Source: an uncultured Oscillospiraceae bacterium (GTDB lineage Bacteria; Bacillota; Clostridia; Oscillospirales; Oscillospiraceae). From it: DNA of 19,763 bases. Shown here piece after piece: positions 1 to 6,048 of this stretch. Positions within the stretch are counted from its first letter, which is position 1; every line of letters begins with the position of its first letter. Below the pieces are notes generated by a model. That model searched no databases, had not been told where the DNA came from, and saw only the letters and a list, made by a program, of their open reading frames with translations. The translations under genes were made by a program, and so were the position numbers. Location: assembly GCA_934597165.1 (NCBI GenBank), contig CAKTQP010000035.1, positions 1-19,763 on the forward strand. The letters run 5' to 3'.

Positions 1-330
1 GTCATGCACTTCCATCCCGCTCTGGCTCCCTTCAAGGCTGCTGTCCTGCCTCTGTCCAAGAAGCTGGGCGACAAGGGCCGTGAGATTCAGGAAATGCTGT
101 CCAAGTACTTCATGGTAGACTATGATGACACCGGCTCCATCGGCAAGCGTTACCGCCGTCAGGACGAGATCGGCACCCCCTACTGCATCACCGTCGATTT
201 CGAGACCGTGGGCGACGAGAACACCCCCGCTGACAACTGCGTCACCATCCGTGACCGTGACACCATGGAACAGGTCCGTGTGCCCATCGCGGAGCTGAAG
301 GATTGGCTGGAGGCAAAGCTGGCTTACTAA
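1..330 (+). CDS. glyQS: Glycyl-tRNA synthetase (class II, single-chain type), C-terminal part
   Basis: This is the 3' end of a gene entering from the left edge; the frame is open from base 1 and stops with TAA at 328-330, giving 109 residues. The enzyme charges tRNA-Gly with glycine in the cytoplasm. The visible part is the C-terminal anticodon-binding domain: it has the family's DDTGSIGKRYRRQDE stretch, the following EIGTPYCITVDF strand, and a late segment VTIRDRDTMEQVRV. All of these match the dimeric (eukaryote/Gram-positive-like) glycyl-tRNA synthetase rather than the alpha2beta2 form. The ATG at 4 is an internal methionine, not the start. A strong terminator follows 40 bases after the stop, so the gene ends its transcription unit. 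The family is recognised from memory of these motifs. Confidence 0.93.
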   Translation, partial: VMHFHPALAPFKAAVLPLSKKLGDKGREIQEMLSKYFMVDYDDTGSIGKRYRRQDEIGTPYCITVDFETVGDENTPADNCVTIRDRDTMEQVRVPIAELKDWLEAKLAY

Positions 331-362
331 AAATCTCCCTATTTATGCTCACATCCTAATAT

Positions 363-456
363 AAAAATCGACCCGCCTGCACACACTCAAAGCAGGCGGG
401 TCTTTTTTGGGAAGCCTCAATCTTCCTCCTTACGGAAAAAATCCCGGTTCTTCCTA
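363..456 (-). ncRNA. Possible small RNA between an orphan promoter and a two-way terminator
   Basis: Transcription from the minus-strand promoter at 463-491 would start near 456 and end at the U-rich side of the hairpin at 370-402, giving an RNA of about 90 nt. Inside it are an AAGGAGG stretch (minus strand, around 424-430) and a small GGAAG/CTTCC hairpin. A TTG-started reading frame of 23 codons after AAGGAGG runs into the terminator stem, so a peptide is doubtful. No known RNA family was recognised. The ends are predicted, not observed. Confidence 0.25.
370..408 (+). terminator. Intrinsic terminator after glycyl-tRNA synthetase (two-way)
   Basis: A perfect 11-bp stem, GACCCGCCTGC (370-380) with GCAGGCGGGTC (392-402), closes an 11-base loop and is followed by TTTTTT at 403-408. 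On the minus strand the same stem is followed by GATTTTTAT (bases 370-362), so it could also stop leftward transcription. Confidence 0.93.
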
Positions 457-577
457 TTGGCAATTTTAACAAAAGCCCCTATTGCTGTCAATCACTACCG
501 CTCTATTGACGAGAGCGTGTGAGCACAGCAACAATTTTCTGTATCTTCAAAATTACATTCTTCTAAAATGCCCTTTA
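409..577. other. Intergenic stretch between terminator and lipoprotein gene
   Basis: Apart from the leftward promoter at 463-491, this AT-rich stretch holds only a small 6-bp hairpin (CGCTCT at 499-504 with AGAGCG at 512-517) downstream of the lipoprotein gene. It has no T-tract, so it is not a convincing terminator. No credible gene is seen. Confidence 0.5.
463..491 (-). promoter_or_regulatory. Orphan sigma-A-like promoter pointing left
   Basis: On the minus strand TTGACA (plus 486-491) is followed after exactly 17 bases by TAAAAT (plus 463-468). The same two hexamers with the same spacing form the RNase Y promoter in this window. It points at the 3' end of the glycyl-tRNA synthetase gene, and no protein gene lies before the two-way terminator at 370-402. 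It could be chance in an AT-rich gap. Confidence 0.45.
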
Positions 578-1039
578 TCATTCATTGTTATCTTTTGTTT
601 CTACAGGTTCTCTATAGAAGTCGACCCCACCCTGATCTTTGGTGTAGTCATCGACAAGAATAAAGTGCTCATTTCCGTCAAATTGGATTTCAAAAACATA
701 TTGCTTCTGTGAGCTAAAGGCATCCTTTTCTGCCATCATCAATGTGTATTTACCAGATTCTTCACTATCCAAAAGTTCCCAAGTATACCATGGGTCTCCG
801 TAGGAATCTTTATTTTGGCCAGTTCCATTTTCATAAAAAACCCAGCCCTCATCACGATCACTCCCGCTTACTTCTCCTTTGTCATTTTCATATCTGGTAT
901 ACCATGTGCCAAGCAGTGCCTTTTTCGCGCTCTCCACATTGCTAGGCGCACCGCCGCCGCACCCGCTGAGCGACGCCATCAACAGCATGGCTGCGCAGAG
1001 GAGCACTGCGGTCATTTTCGTCGTTTTGTTCCGTTTCAT
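578..1039 (-). CDS. Hypothetical secreted lipoprotein
   Basis: A 153-residue protein of unknown function, predicted to be anchored to the outer face of the membrane. It begins with a basic stretch (MKRNKTTK), a hydrophobic segment (about 10-24) and a lipobox ending LSGC with the lipidated cysteine near residue 27, followed by GGG. The mature part is acidic and aromatic-rich, with a WY-rich segment near 46-86 that resembles the small beta-sheet 'lipocalin-like' secreted domains of Clostridia, but no family could be named. The ATG is preceded by AGGAGAG (complement of 1046-1052) at good spacing. It has its own near-consensus promoter (1087-1115) and is divergent from the XRE regulator at 1262. 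The signal and lipobox are clear; function is not. Confidence 0.85.
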   Translation of the reverse strand: MKRNKTTKMTAVLLCAAMLLMASLSGCGGGAPSNVESAKKALLGTWYTRYENDKGEVSGSDRDEGWVFYENGTGQNKDSYGDPWYTWELLDSEESGKYTLMMAEKDAFSSQKQYVFEIQFDGNEHFILVDDYTKDQGGVDFYREPVETKDNNE

Positions 1040-1086
1040 TTTCTTCTCTCCTGTCTATGATATAAATTGGAAGGTCTTCTTCCTCC

Positions 1087-1115
1087 ATTCTAGTAAAAAT
1101 GTTTATTGTTGTCAA
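1087..1115 (-). promoter_or_regulatory. Sigma-A promoter of the lipoprotein gene
   Basis: On the minus strand TTGACA (plus 1110-1115) and TAGAAT (plus 1087-1092) are separated by exactly 17 bases, close to the sigma-A consensus. A TAGTAAAAAT half-site (1091-1100) overlaps the -10/spacer and a perfect 16-base palindrome lies just upstream of the -35 (1117-1132), so the promoter is probably controlled. Confidence 0.75.
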
Positions 1116-1116
1116 T

Positions 1117-1132
1117 AGTAAATATATTTACT
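1117..1132. promoter_or_regulatory. Perfect 16-bp palindrome, candidate operator
   Basis: AGTAAATATATTTACT is identical to its own reverse complement. It lies one base upstream of the lipoprotein promoter -35 and about 130 bases upstream of the XRE gene. With the preceding T it contains the half-site TAGTAAATAT, which recurs almost unchanged at 1091-1100 and 1204-1213. A dimeric regulator, most simply the adjacent XRE protein, is the likely binder; this is inference. Confidence 0.55.
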
Positions 1133-1202
1133 TGACCAGGGAGATATTTCCGTTAGAAAGTCACAAAAACCCGCCATTTTAATAAAAATATGTCCTAAAA
1201 AT

Positions 1203-1230
1203 CTAGTAAAAATTTTAACTAGACTACAAT
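1203..1230 (+). promoter_or_regulatory. Near-palindromic operator plus -10 element before the XRE gene
   Basis: CTAGTAAAAA-TTTTAACTAG (1203-1222) matches its reverse complement at 18 of 20 positions. It lies immediately upstream of TACAAT (1225-1230), a good -10 hexamer 31 bases before the XRE start codon. No good -35 is visible at 17-18 bases. An operator over the promoter is the usual layout for an autoregulated XRE gene. Confidence 0.55.
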
Positions 1231-1261
1231 ATCAGTATTTTGATGCAATAGGGGAATTTTT

Positions 1262-1510
1262 ATGAAACAAATGGCCTACGTGAAACGAATCCGAGACCTC
1301 CGGGAAGACCACGACTATACCCAAGAGCAGGTCGCCCAATTTTTGGGCACCTCTCAGACCATGTACGCCCGCTACGAACGCGCCGCCAACGAGCTTCCCA
1401 TCCGGCACCTCTTGACCCTCTGTTCCCTCTACCAAGTCTCCTCCGACTATATCCTGGGTCTGACCGACATCGCCGCACCCCCTGCCAGCCTCCGCAAAAA
1501 ACGCATTTGA
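1262..1510 (+). CDS. XRE-family helix-turn-helix transcriptional regulator
   Basis: An 82-residue DNA-binding protein made almost only of one HTH_3 (Cro/C1) domain. Residues about 8-70 show the family pattern: IRDLREDHDYTQEQVAQFLG, then the recognition helix around SQTMYARYERAANELP, then LLTLCSLYQVSSDYILGLTD. The usual pairing of TQ..(helix 2) with Y.RYE (helix 3) is intact. It lacks any ligand or dimerisation extension; the last dozen residues are a basic tail. AGGGG lies nine bases upstream of ATG 1262; ATG 1271 (codon 4) is a less likely start. It is divergent from the lipoprotein gene across an AT-rich stretch with palindromes, and is followed at once by a terminator, so it is monocistronic. 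The target is unknown; autorepression and control of the lipoprotein is the simplest guess. Confidence 0.92.
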   Translation: MKQMAYVKRIRDLREDHDYTQEQVAQFLGTSQTMYARYERAANELPIRHLLTLCSLYQVSSDYILGLTDIAAPPASLRKKRI

Positions 1511-1519
1511 CCATTCCCG

Positions 1520-1547
1520 CCGCCTGCACCCATCCAGGCGGTTTTTT
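1520..1547 (+). terminator. Intrinsic terminator after the XRE gene
   Basis: CCGCCTG (1520-1526) pairs with CAGGCGG (1535-1541) and is followed by TTTTTT (1542-1547), starting nine bases after the XRE stop codon. Confidence 0.88.
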
Positions 1548-1580
1548 CCTGCCCAAATGGGAAGAAAGCACCGGCCAGCC

Positions 1581-1609
1581 TTGCATTTTTACCCCACTTG
1601 GGGTAAAGT
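1581..1609 (+). promoter_or_regulatory. Putative nadE promoter with operator-like palindrome in the spacer
   Basis: TTGCAT (1581-1586) and TAAAGT (1604-1609) are 17 bases apart. The spacer and first -10 bases hold an inverted repeat, TTTACCCC-ACTT-GGGGTAAA (1588-1607), with perfect 8-base arms. In DNA this is a good dimer site for a repressor; in RNA it would also form a hairpin if transcription began further upstream. The -35 and -10 are only moderate matches. Confidence 0.45.
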
Positions 1610-1670
1610 AATACCATATATCAAACGCGCACATCCATTTGAAATTTTTAAGATAAGGGAGACAACTTTT

Positions 1671-3584
1671 ATGCGGGATGGATTTGTAAAGATCGCCGCC
1701 GGCACCCCCAACATTCGGGTGGCCGACTGTATGTACAATGCAGAGCAGATCGTTGCTCTGATGAAAGAAGCCGCAGCACAGGGCGTCAAGGTGTTGGCTC
1801 TGCCCGAGCTGTGTATCACCGCCTACACCTGCGCGGACCTGTTCCTTCAGCCGGTTCTGCTCCAAGGCGCAGAACGGGCACTGGAATATATCCTCAACGA
1901 AACCAGCGATCTGGATCTGATCGCCACCGTCGGTATGCCCATCCGCTGCCGCAGCAAGCTGTACAACTGCGCCGTGGTGCTCTCGCGGGGGGAGATTTTG
2001 GGTGTGGTGCCCAAGAGCAACATCCCCAACTACAGCGAGTTCTATGAGGCCCGTTGGTTTGTCTCCGGCCAGGATGTGGATGAGGAGATCACCCTCTGTG
2101 ACCAGACCGTCACCATGAGCGCCTACCAGCTCTTCCGCTGCCGGGAGCTGCCGGAGCTGTGCATCGGCGTGGAGATCTGCGAAGACCTGTGGGTGCCCGT
2201 GCCCCCCAGCAGCGGTCTGGCCACCGCTGGCGCTACCGTCATCCTGAACCTGTCCGCCAGCGACGAGACCGTCTGCAAGGATCAGTTCCGCCGGAACATG
2301 GTCTCCGACCAGAGCGGCCGTTTGATCTGCGCTTACGTGTACGCCGATGCTGGAGATGGAGAATCCACCACCGACCTGGTGTTCGTCGGCCACGACATGA
2401 TCGCCGAAAACGGCGCTCTGCTGGCAGAGAGCCGTTTCCAGACCGGCCTACTGTCCACCGAAGTGGACGTCCAGCGCCTGACCTACGAACGCCAGCGCAT
2501 CACCACCTTCCCGGTGGAGGATGGCGGCCTGATGGAAGTGGAGTTCTCCCTGGATCTGACCCCCACCAAGCTGACCCGTTACTACGCTCCCAACCCCTTC
2601 GTCCCCGCTGACATGGGCGACCGTACCGCTCGCTGCCGGGAGATCTTCTCCATGGTCTCTCTGGCGCTGAAGAAGCGTCTGGAGCACACCCACGCCAAGT
2701 GCGCCGTCATCGGCCTGTCCGGCGGTCTGGACTCCACCCTTGCGCTGATGATCACCAGCAACGCCATGAAGATGTTGGGTCGTCCCAGCACGGACATCGT
2801 CACCCTGACCATGCCCTGCTTCGGCACCACCGACCGCACCCGTGACAACGCCACCAAGCTGGGCGAGCTGCTGGGCACCACCTTCCGTCGAGTGGACATC
2901 GGCGAAGCGGTCATGCAGCACTTTGCCGACATCGGCCACGACCCCAGCGACCACTCCACCACTTATGAAAACTGCCAGGCACGAGAACGCACCCAGGTTT
3001 TGATGGACATCGCCAACAAGAACGGCGGCCTGGTCATCGGCACCGGCGACCTGTCTGAGCTGGCTTTGGGCTGGTGCACCTACAACGGCGACCACATGAG
3101 TATGTACGCCGTCAACTGCTCCATCCCCAAGACCCTGGTGCGCCACCTGACCCACTACGTCAGCGACCTGAACCGGGAGACCAATCCGGAGCTGTCCGCC
3201 GTCCTGGACGACGTGCTGGCCACTCCCGTCTCTCCCGAGCTGCTGCCCACTACTGAAGACGGTCAGATGACCCACTTCACCGAAGACCTGGTGGGCCCCT
3301 ACGAGCTCCACGATTTCTTCCTGTACTACGCCATCCGCTGCGCCTTCCCGCCGAAGAAGGTGTTCCGTCTGGCAGAGTACGTGTTCGACGGTGAATATGA
3401 CCACGACACCATCCTGAAGTGGCTGAAAAACTTCTATCGCCGCTTCTTCAGCCAGCAGTTCAAGCGCTCCTGCGTCCCCGACGGCCCCAAGGTGGGTTCC
3501 GCCACCCTGAGCCCCCGCGGCGACTGGCGGATGCCGTCTGATGCAGTCGCAACGCTGTGGCAGCAGGAATTGGAAGACCTCTAA
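1671..3584 (+). CDS. nadE: Glutamine-dependent NAD(+) synthetase
   Basis: The protein (637 residues) makes NAD from deamido-NAD, ATP and glutamine, the last step of NAD synthesis. The N-terminal nitrilase-type amidase domain (about 5-290) has the catalytic triad Glu46 (LPELCIT), Lys115 (VPKSNIPN) and Cys170 (VEICEDLW), which frees ammonia from glutamine. The C-terminal synthetase domain has the PP-loop motif SGGLDS at 350-355, plus GTGDLSELALGW and the later Asp/Lys-rich NAD-binding segments. Length fits the long bacterial two-domain form. I chose ATG 1671 because AAGGGAG (1655-1661) sits nine bases upstream and homology begins there; the in-frame ATG at 1557 overlaps the candidate promoter. 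No convincing terminator follows, so the downstream transporter pair might be co-transcribed. Confidence 0.96.
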   Translation: MRDGFVKIAAGTPNIRVADCMYNAEQIVALMKEAAAQGVKVLALPELCITAYTCADLFLQPVLLQGAERALEYILNETSDLDLIATVGMPIRCRSKLYNCAVVLSRGEILGVVPKSNIPNYSEFYEARWFVSGQDVDEEITLCDQTVTMSAYQLFRCRELPELCIGVEICEDLWVPVPPSSGLATAGATVILNLSASDETVCKDQFRRNMVSDQSGRLICAYVYADAGDGESTTDLVFVGHDMIAENGALLAESRFQTGLLSTEVDVQRLTYERQRITTFPVEDGGLMEVEFSLDLTPTKLTRYYAPNPFVPADMGDRTARCREIFSMVSLALKKRLEHTHAKCAVIGLSGGLDSTLALMITSNAMKMLGRPSTDIVTLTMPCFGTTDRTRDNATKLGELLGTTFRRVDIGEAVMQHFADIGHDPSDHSTTYENCQARERTQVLMDIANKNGGLVIGTGDLSELALGWCTYNGDHMSMYAVNCSIPKTLVRHLTHYVSDLNRETNPELSAVLDDVLATPVSPELLPTTEDGQMTHFTEDLVGPYELHDFFLYYAIRCAFPPKKVFRLAEYVFDGEYDHDTILKWLKNFYRRFFSQQFKRSCVPDGPKVGSATLSPRGDWRMPSDAVATLWQQELEDL

Positions 3585-3687
3585 ACCTTTCAAGTCCGCA
3601 CTGAGCCAAGTCGCCACTCCAAGTGTTTTGATCCTTGGCGCGCACAACTGGACAACCCATAAACTCTAACATTTCAACACCAACCCC

Positions 3688-3715
3688 GTCCCGGATGTCC
3701 CACGACATCCGGGAC
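3688..3715. repeat. Perfect 12-bp inverted repeat just before the transporter pair
   Basis: GTCCCGGATGTC (3688-3699) and GACATCCGGGAC (3704-3715) are perfectly complementary around a CCAC loop. No T-tract follows on either strand, so it is not a standard terminator. It ends 14 bases before ATG 3730, and its last bases (GGGAC) are the only purine-rich stretch near the start, so in RNA the stem could mask the ribosome binding site. The rest of 3585-3729 shows no gene. Confidence 0.6.
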
Positions 3716-3729
3716 TCAAACCTATCGCA

Positions 3730-4278
3730 ATGCCTATGAATCTCTATCTTGACTTATTTACCACCTTCGCCAAAATCGGCGTCTGCACCTTCGGCGGCGG
3801 CCTTGCCATGCTCCCCCTGCTCCAGCGAGAAGTGGTGGAGAAAAAGCAGTGGGCCACCGAAGCCGAACTGACGGACTATTACGCCATCGGCCAGTGTACC
3901 CCCGGCGTCATCGCCGTCAACACAGCCACCTTTGTGGGCTACAAGGAAAAGGGCGTCCTGGGCGGCATCATCGCCACTATGGGCATGATCTTCCCCAGCC
4001 TGGTCATCATCACCGTCATCGCCGCCTTCCTGTCCAACTTCGCCCACATCCCCGCCGTCATCCACGCCTTCGCTGGCATCCGCGCCTGCGTCTGCGTGCT
4101 CATCTTCAACGCCACCGTGAAGCTGTGGAAGAGCACGGTCATCAACCTGACCGCGGGCATCCTCTTTGCCTGCGTCTTTCTCCTCTCCGCCCTGGTGGGA
4201 CTGTCGCCCGCCCTGTTGGTGGTGGCCGCTGGCCTGATCGGACTGGGACTGCGGCGGGCAAGGGGGTGGCAGGCATGA
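3730..4278 (+). CDS. Chromate transporter family protein, first half-size subunit
   Basis: A 182-residue membrane protein of the CHR family (Pfam Chromate_transp type). It has the N-terminal F.FGGG..M motif (FGGGLAMLPLLQ, about 21-32), the charged KKQW segment, and the conserved QCTPGVIAVNTATFVGYK (about 55-72), followed by four hydrophobic segments. One domain of this kind is half of a full-length ChrA; here a second copy follows with a 4-base overlap (ATGA), so the two probably form a heterodimer. Family members are named for chromate efflux, but the physiological substrate in anaerobes is not established. Start choice is uncertain: ATG 3730 and ATG 3736 both lack a good ribosome binding site, with only GGGAC inside the hairpin at 3688-3715. 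Confidence 0.9.
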   Translation: MPMNLYLDLFTTFAKIGVCTFGGGLAMLPLLQREVVEKKQWATEAELTDYYAIGQCTPGVIAVNTATFVGYKEKGVLGGIIATMGMIFPSLVIITVIAAFLSNFAHIPAVIHAFAGIRACVCVLIFNATVKLWKSTVINLTAGILFACVFLLSALVGLSPALLVVAAGLIGLGLRRARGWQA

Positions 4279-4850
4279 TGCTCTACTTACGGCTGTTCTT
4301 TGAGTTCTTCTGCACCGGCCTGTTCTCCATCGGCGGTGGCCTGGCCACCATCCCCTTCCTGCAGAACATCGGCGTCCGCACCGGCTGGTTCACCAGTCAG
4401 GAGCTGGCCAACATGATCGCCGTCTCTGAAGCCACTCCCGGCCCCATGGGGGTCAACATGGCCACCTATGTAGGCTTCACCACCGGTGGTGTCGTGGGCA
4501 GTGTGGTGGCCACCATCGGCCTGGTGGCGCCCTCCATCATCGTCATCATCCTGGTGTCCATCCTGCTCCACCATTTCCGTGACAACCGCTATGTGGATGG
4601 CTTCTTCTACGGCCTGCGTCCCGCCTCCACCGGCCTCATCGCCGCTGCCGGTTGGAGCGTGGTGGTCATCACCTTCTGGAACGCCACCACCTGGGGCGAG
4701 TCCCATGACCTGCTGCAAGCCATTCACTGGAAGTGCATCCCGGTGGCTCTGGTCATCCTGTTCTTCACCAACTGGAAGAAGACCAAAGACCTCCATCCCA
4801 TCCTCTGGATCGCTCTGGCCGCTGTGGCGGGCATCGTTTTCCAGCTATGA
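4275..4850 (+). CDS. Chromate transporter family protein, second half-size subunit
   Basis: A 191-residue paralogue of the preceding gene. It repeats the domain plan: F..GLFSIGGGLATIPFLQ near the N-terminus, then SEATPGPMGVNMATYVGF (about 54-71) matching the TPG...N.AT.VG motif of its neighbour, then hydrophobic membrane segments. The start ATG 4275 overlaps the stop of the first gene (ATGA), with AGGGGG (4261-4266) eight bases upstream; ATG 4278 is the alternative. The overlap implies translational coupling and equal amounts of both halves. In paired short-chain CHR proteins the two subunits insert in opposite orientations; I infer the same here. A two-way terminator follows four bases after the stop. 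Confidence 0.92.
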   Translation: MMLYLRLFFEFFCTGLFSIGGGLATIPFLQNIGVRTGWFTSQELANMIAVSEATPGPMGVNMATYVGFTTGGVVGSVVATIGLVAPSIIVIILVSILLHHFRDNRYVDGFFYGLRPASTGLIAAAGWSVVVITFWNATTWGESHDLLQAIHWKCIPVALVILFFTNWKKTKDLHPILWIALAAVAGIVFQL

Positions 4851-4853
4851 CAA

Positions 4854-4890
4854 AACCGCCGTATGGCTCATCCATACGGCGGTTCTTTTT
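4854..4890 (+). terminator. Two-way terminator between convergent genes
   Basis: AACCGCCGTATGG (4854-4866) pairs with CCATACGGCGGTT (4872-4884) in a perfect 13-bp stem with a 5-base loop. CTTTTT (4885-4890) follows on the plus strand and TTTTG on the minus strand, so it can serve both the transporter pair and the gene ending at 4897. Confidence 0.92.
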
Positions 4891-4896
4891 GTGCTG

Positions 4897-5469
4897 TTAT
4901 CGTTCCAATTCCACCCGATAGGTGCCCAAAACCTGGTCACAGGGGATGTTTGCGGCATTTTCTACGGTAAATTCCTGTTTGGGATACGCCATCTTTTGCT
5001 CGGTGGGGATAGCCGGTAACGTCTTCCCGATGCTGACGCCGTGGGCGCTGTCTTTGCCAAACTTCCAGGCAAAGGCGCAGTCACAAAACTCCTTGTTGGC
5101 CGTCACCACTTCCGCCGGTTTCCACTCCGGGTCCTGCCCCAGGAAATAGCACCCTTGGTTGTCCTGTTCTGCCGGACAGCCGCCCCCGATGCCAACACCG
5201 GTGAAGGAGATTTCCAAACATTCCGTCCGAAAAACCGTGGTCTTTCCCACCTTTTCAAAGGGAACCCCCTCCCAATATCCAATGTTCAGCCACCCACGTT
5301 TTCCGTCCTTCTCCACCGCAGTGTTGAACTCCACATAGCCCGTCTTACCGTCCCGTACCTCCGCATTGATGCGCAGCACCGGCCGCAGCGACCGGAACCC
5401 CTCCGGCAGCAGGGCACGCAGGCGATCCTGCTCCACGCCGTAGGCCATCACAAACTGTTCTACCTTCAT
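4897..5469 (-). CDS. Conserved hypothetical protein, possible acetoacetate-decarboxylase-like fold
   Basis: A soluble 190-residue protein with no signal peptide or membrane segment. The opening (EQDRLRALLPEGFRSLRP, about 13-30) and the run of beta-strand-like segments (VLRINAEV, GYVEFNTAV, WLNIGYWEGV) resemble proteins of the acetoacetate decarboxylase/DUF2071 fold, but I could not see the catalytic lysine motif and do not assign an activity. It has six cysteines (84, 98, 107, 129, 131, 177), including a GGGC and a CDC. The ATG follows GGGAGGA (complement of about 5474-5480) at good spacing. It starts 25 bases after the stop of the HD-domain gene, so the two are probably one operon. Confidence 0.88.
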   Translation of the reverse strand: MKVEQFVMAYGVEQDRLRALLPEGFRSLRPVLRINAEVRDGKTGYVEFNTAVEKDGKRGWLNIGYWEGVPFEKVGKTTVFRTECLEISFTGVGIGGGCPAEQDNQGCYFLGQDPEWKPAEVVTANKEFCDCAFAWKFGKDSAHGVSIGKTLPAIPTEQKMAYPKQEFTVENAANIPCDQVLGTYRVELER

Positions 5470-5494
5470 CGCGTTCCTCCCAATGACAGCGTTC

Positions 5495-5986
5495 TTAGTC
5501 CAGGCAAAACGCAGCGCGCATCAACTGTGCTCCACTGGTCGTCTTGCAGAATCTGTCCAAGAAACGCTGGATGATTTCCTTTGCATAGCCATTCTCCGAA
5601 GCGTTCGCCAAATAGTCCGCCTCGATCAAAATCTGATAATCTATCCCGTCAATCTGCGTGAGCGTATGGTGATGCCCCACCAGATAGGCCACCCGCTCCA
5701 CCTGGGCCTGGGTCATGCCAGTGTCCTGCAAAAATTCCCGCACCAACCGGGCGCCTTCCCGCTCCTGGTTGGGGCCGTTGGTGTTGCCATAGGCTTCCCG
5801 GCAGAAGGGACAGGCGATGTCATGGGTGATGGCTGCCACCTCTAAAATGTACTGGGTCTCCTCATCCAACCCCTCCAGCTCTCCGATGGTCTTGGCATAG
5901 GTCCACACCCGGATCAGGTGGTCGATGTCGTGGAAGTTGCCTTCAGAATAGGCAATCATCTTTTTCAGGATCTCTGCAACGGTCAT
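5495..5986 (-). CDS. HD-domain phosphohydrolase-like protein
   Basis: A 163-residue soluble protein made of a single HD domain. The metal-binding set of the superfamily is present: His23 (HDIDHLIRV), His55-Asp56 (AAITHDIA), the HHH at 105-107 and Asp124 (IEADYLAN). Such proteins usually hydrolyse phosphate esters or nucleotides; small ones of this type are often annotated only as 'HD domain-containing protein', and the substrate cannot be read from sequence. A CPFC pair follows the HD motif (59-62). The start ATG has GGAGG (complement of about 5992-5996) upstream. It is the first gene of a two-gene minus-strand unit with the hypothetical at 4897-5469, and lies downstream of a terminator (6007-6040), so it needs its own promoter, which I did not find. 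Confidence 0.9.
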   Translation of the reverse strand: MTVAEILKKMIAYSEGNFHDIDHLIRVWTYAKTIGELEGLDEETQYILEVAAITHDIACPFCREAYGNTNGPNQEREGARLVREFLQDTGMTQAQVERVAYLVGHHHTLTQIDGIDYQILIEADYLANASENGYAKEIIQRFLDRFCKTTSGAQLMRAAFCLD

Positions 5987-6003
5987 ATCATACCTCCAAA
6001 TGG

Positions 6004-6040
6004 AAAAAATGCCCGAACAGCGTGTTTTGTCCGGGCATTT
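6004..6040 (-). terminator. Intrinsic terminator after the thioesterase gene
   Basis: Read on the minus strand, AAATGCCCG (plus 6032-6040) pairs with CGGGCATTT (plus 6007-6015), with three further inner pairs, and runs into a T-tract (plus A's at 6004-6009). It lies nine bases beyond the thioesterase stop. Confidence 0.85.
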
Positions 6041-6048
6041 CTCGCTTT

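Noticed and set aside
409..430. TTG-started 23-codon peptide after AAGGAGG on the minus strand
   Set aside because: The frame runs through the terminator stem at 370-402, so an RNA ending there could not encode it in full.
1260..2393. Long minus-strand frame across the XRE gene and nadE
   Set aside because: It is antisense to two clear genes, lacks a ribosome binding site and has the Gly/His/Val-rich composition of a GC-codon shadow.
3849..4274. N-terminal extension of the second chromate-family gene
   Set aside because: The extra residues are Arg/His/Pro-rich and are the shifted frame of the first subunit; the family sequence starts at 4275.
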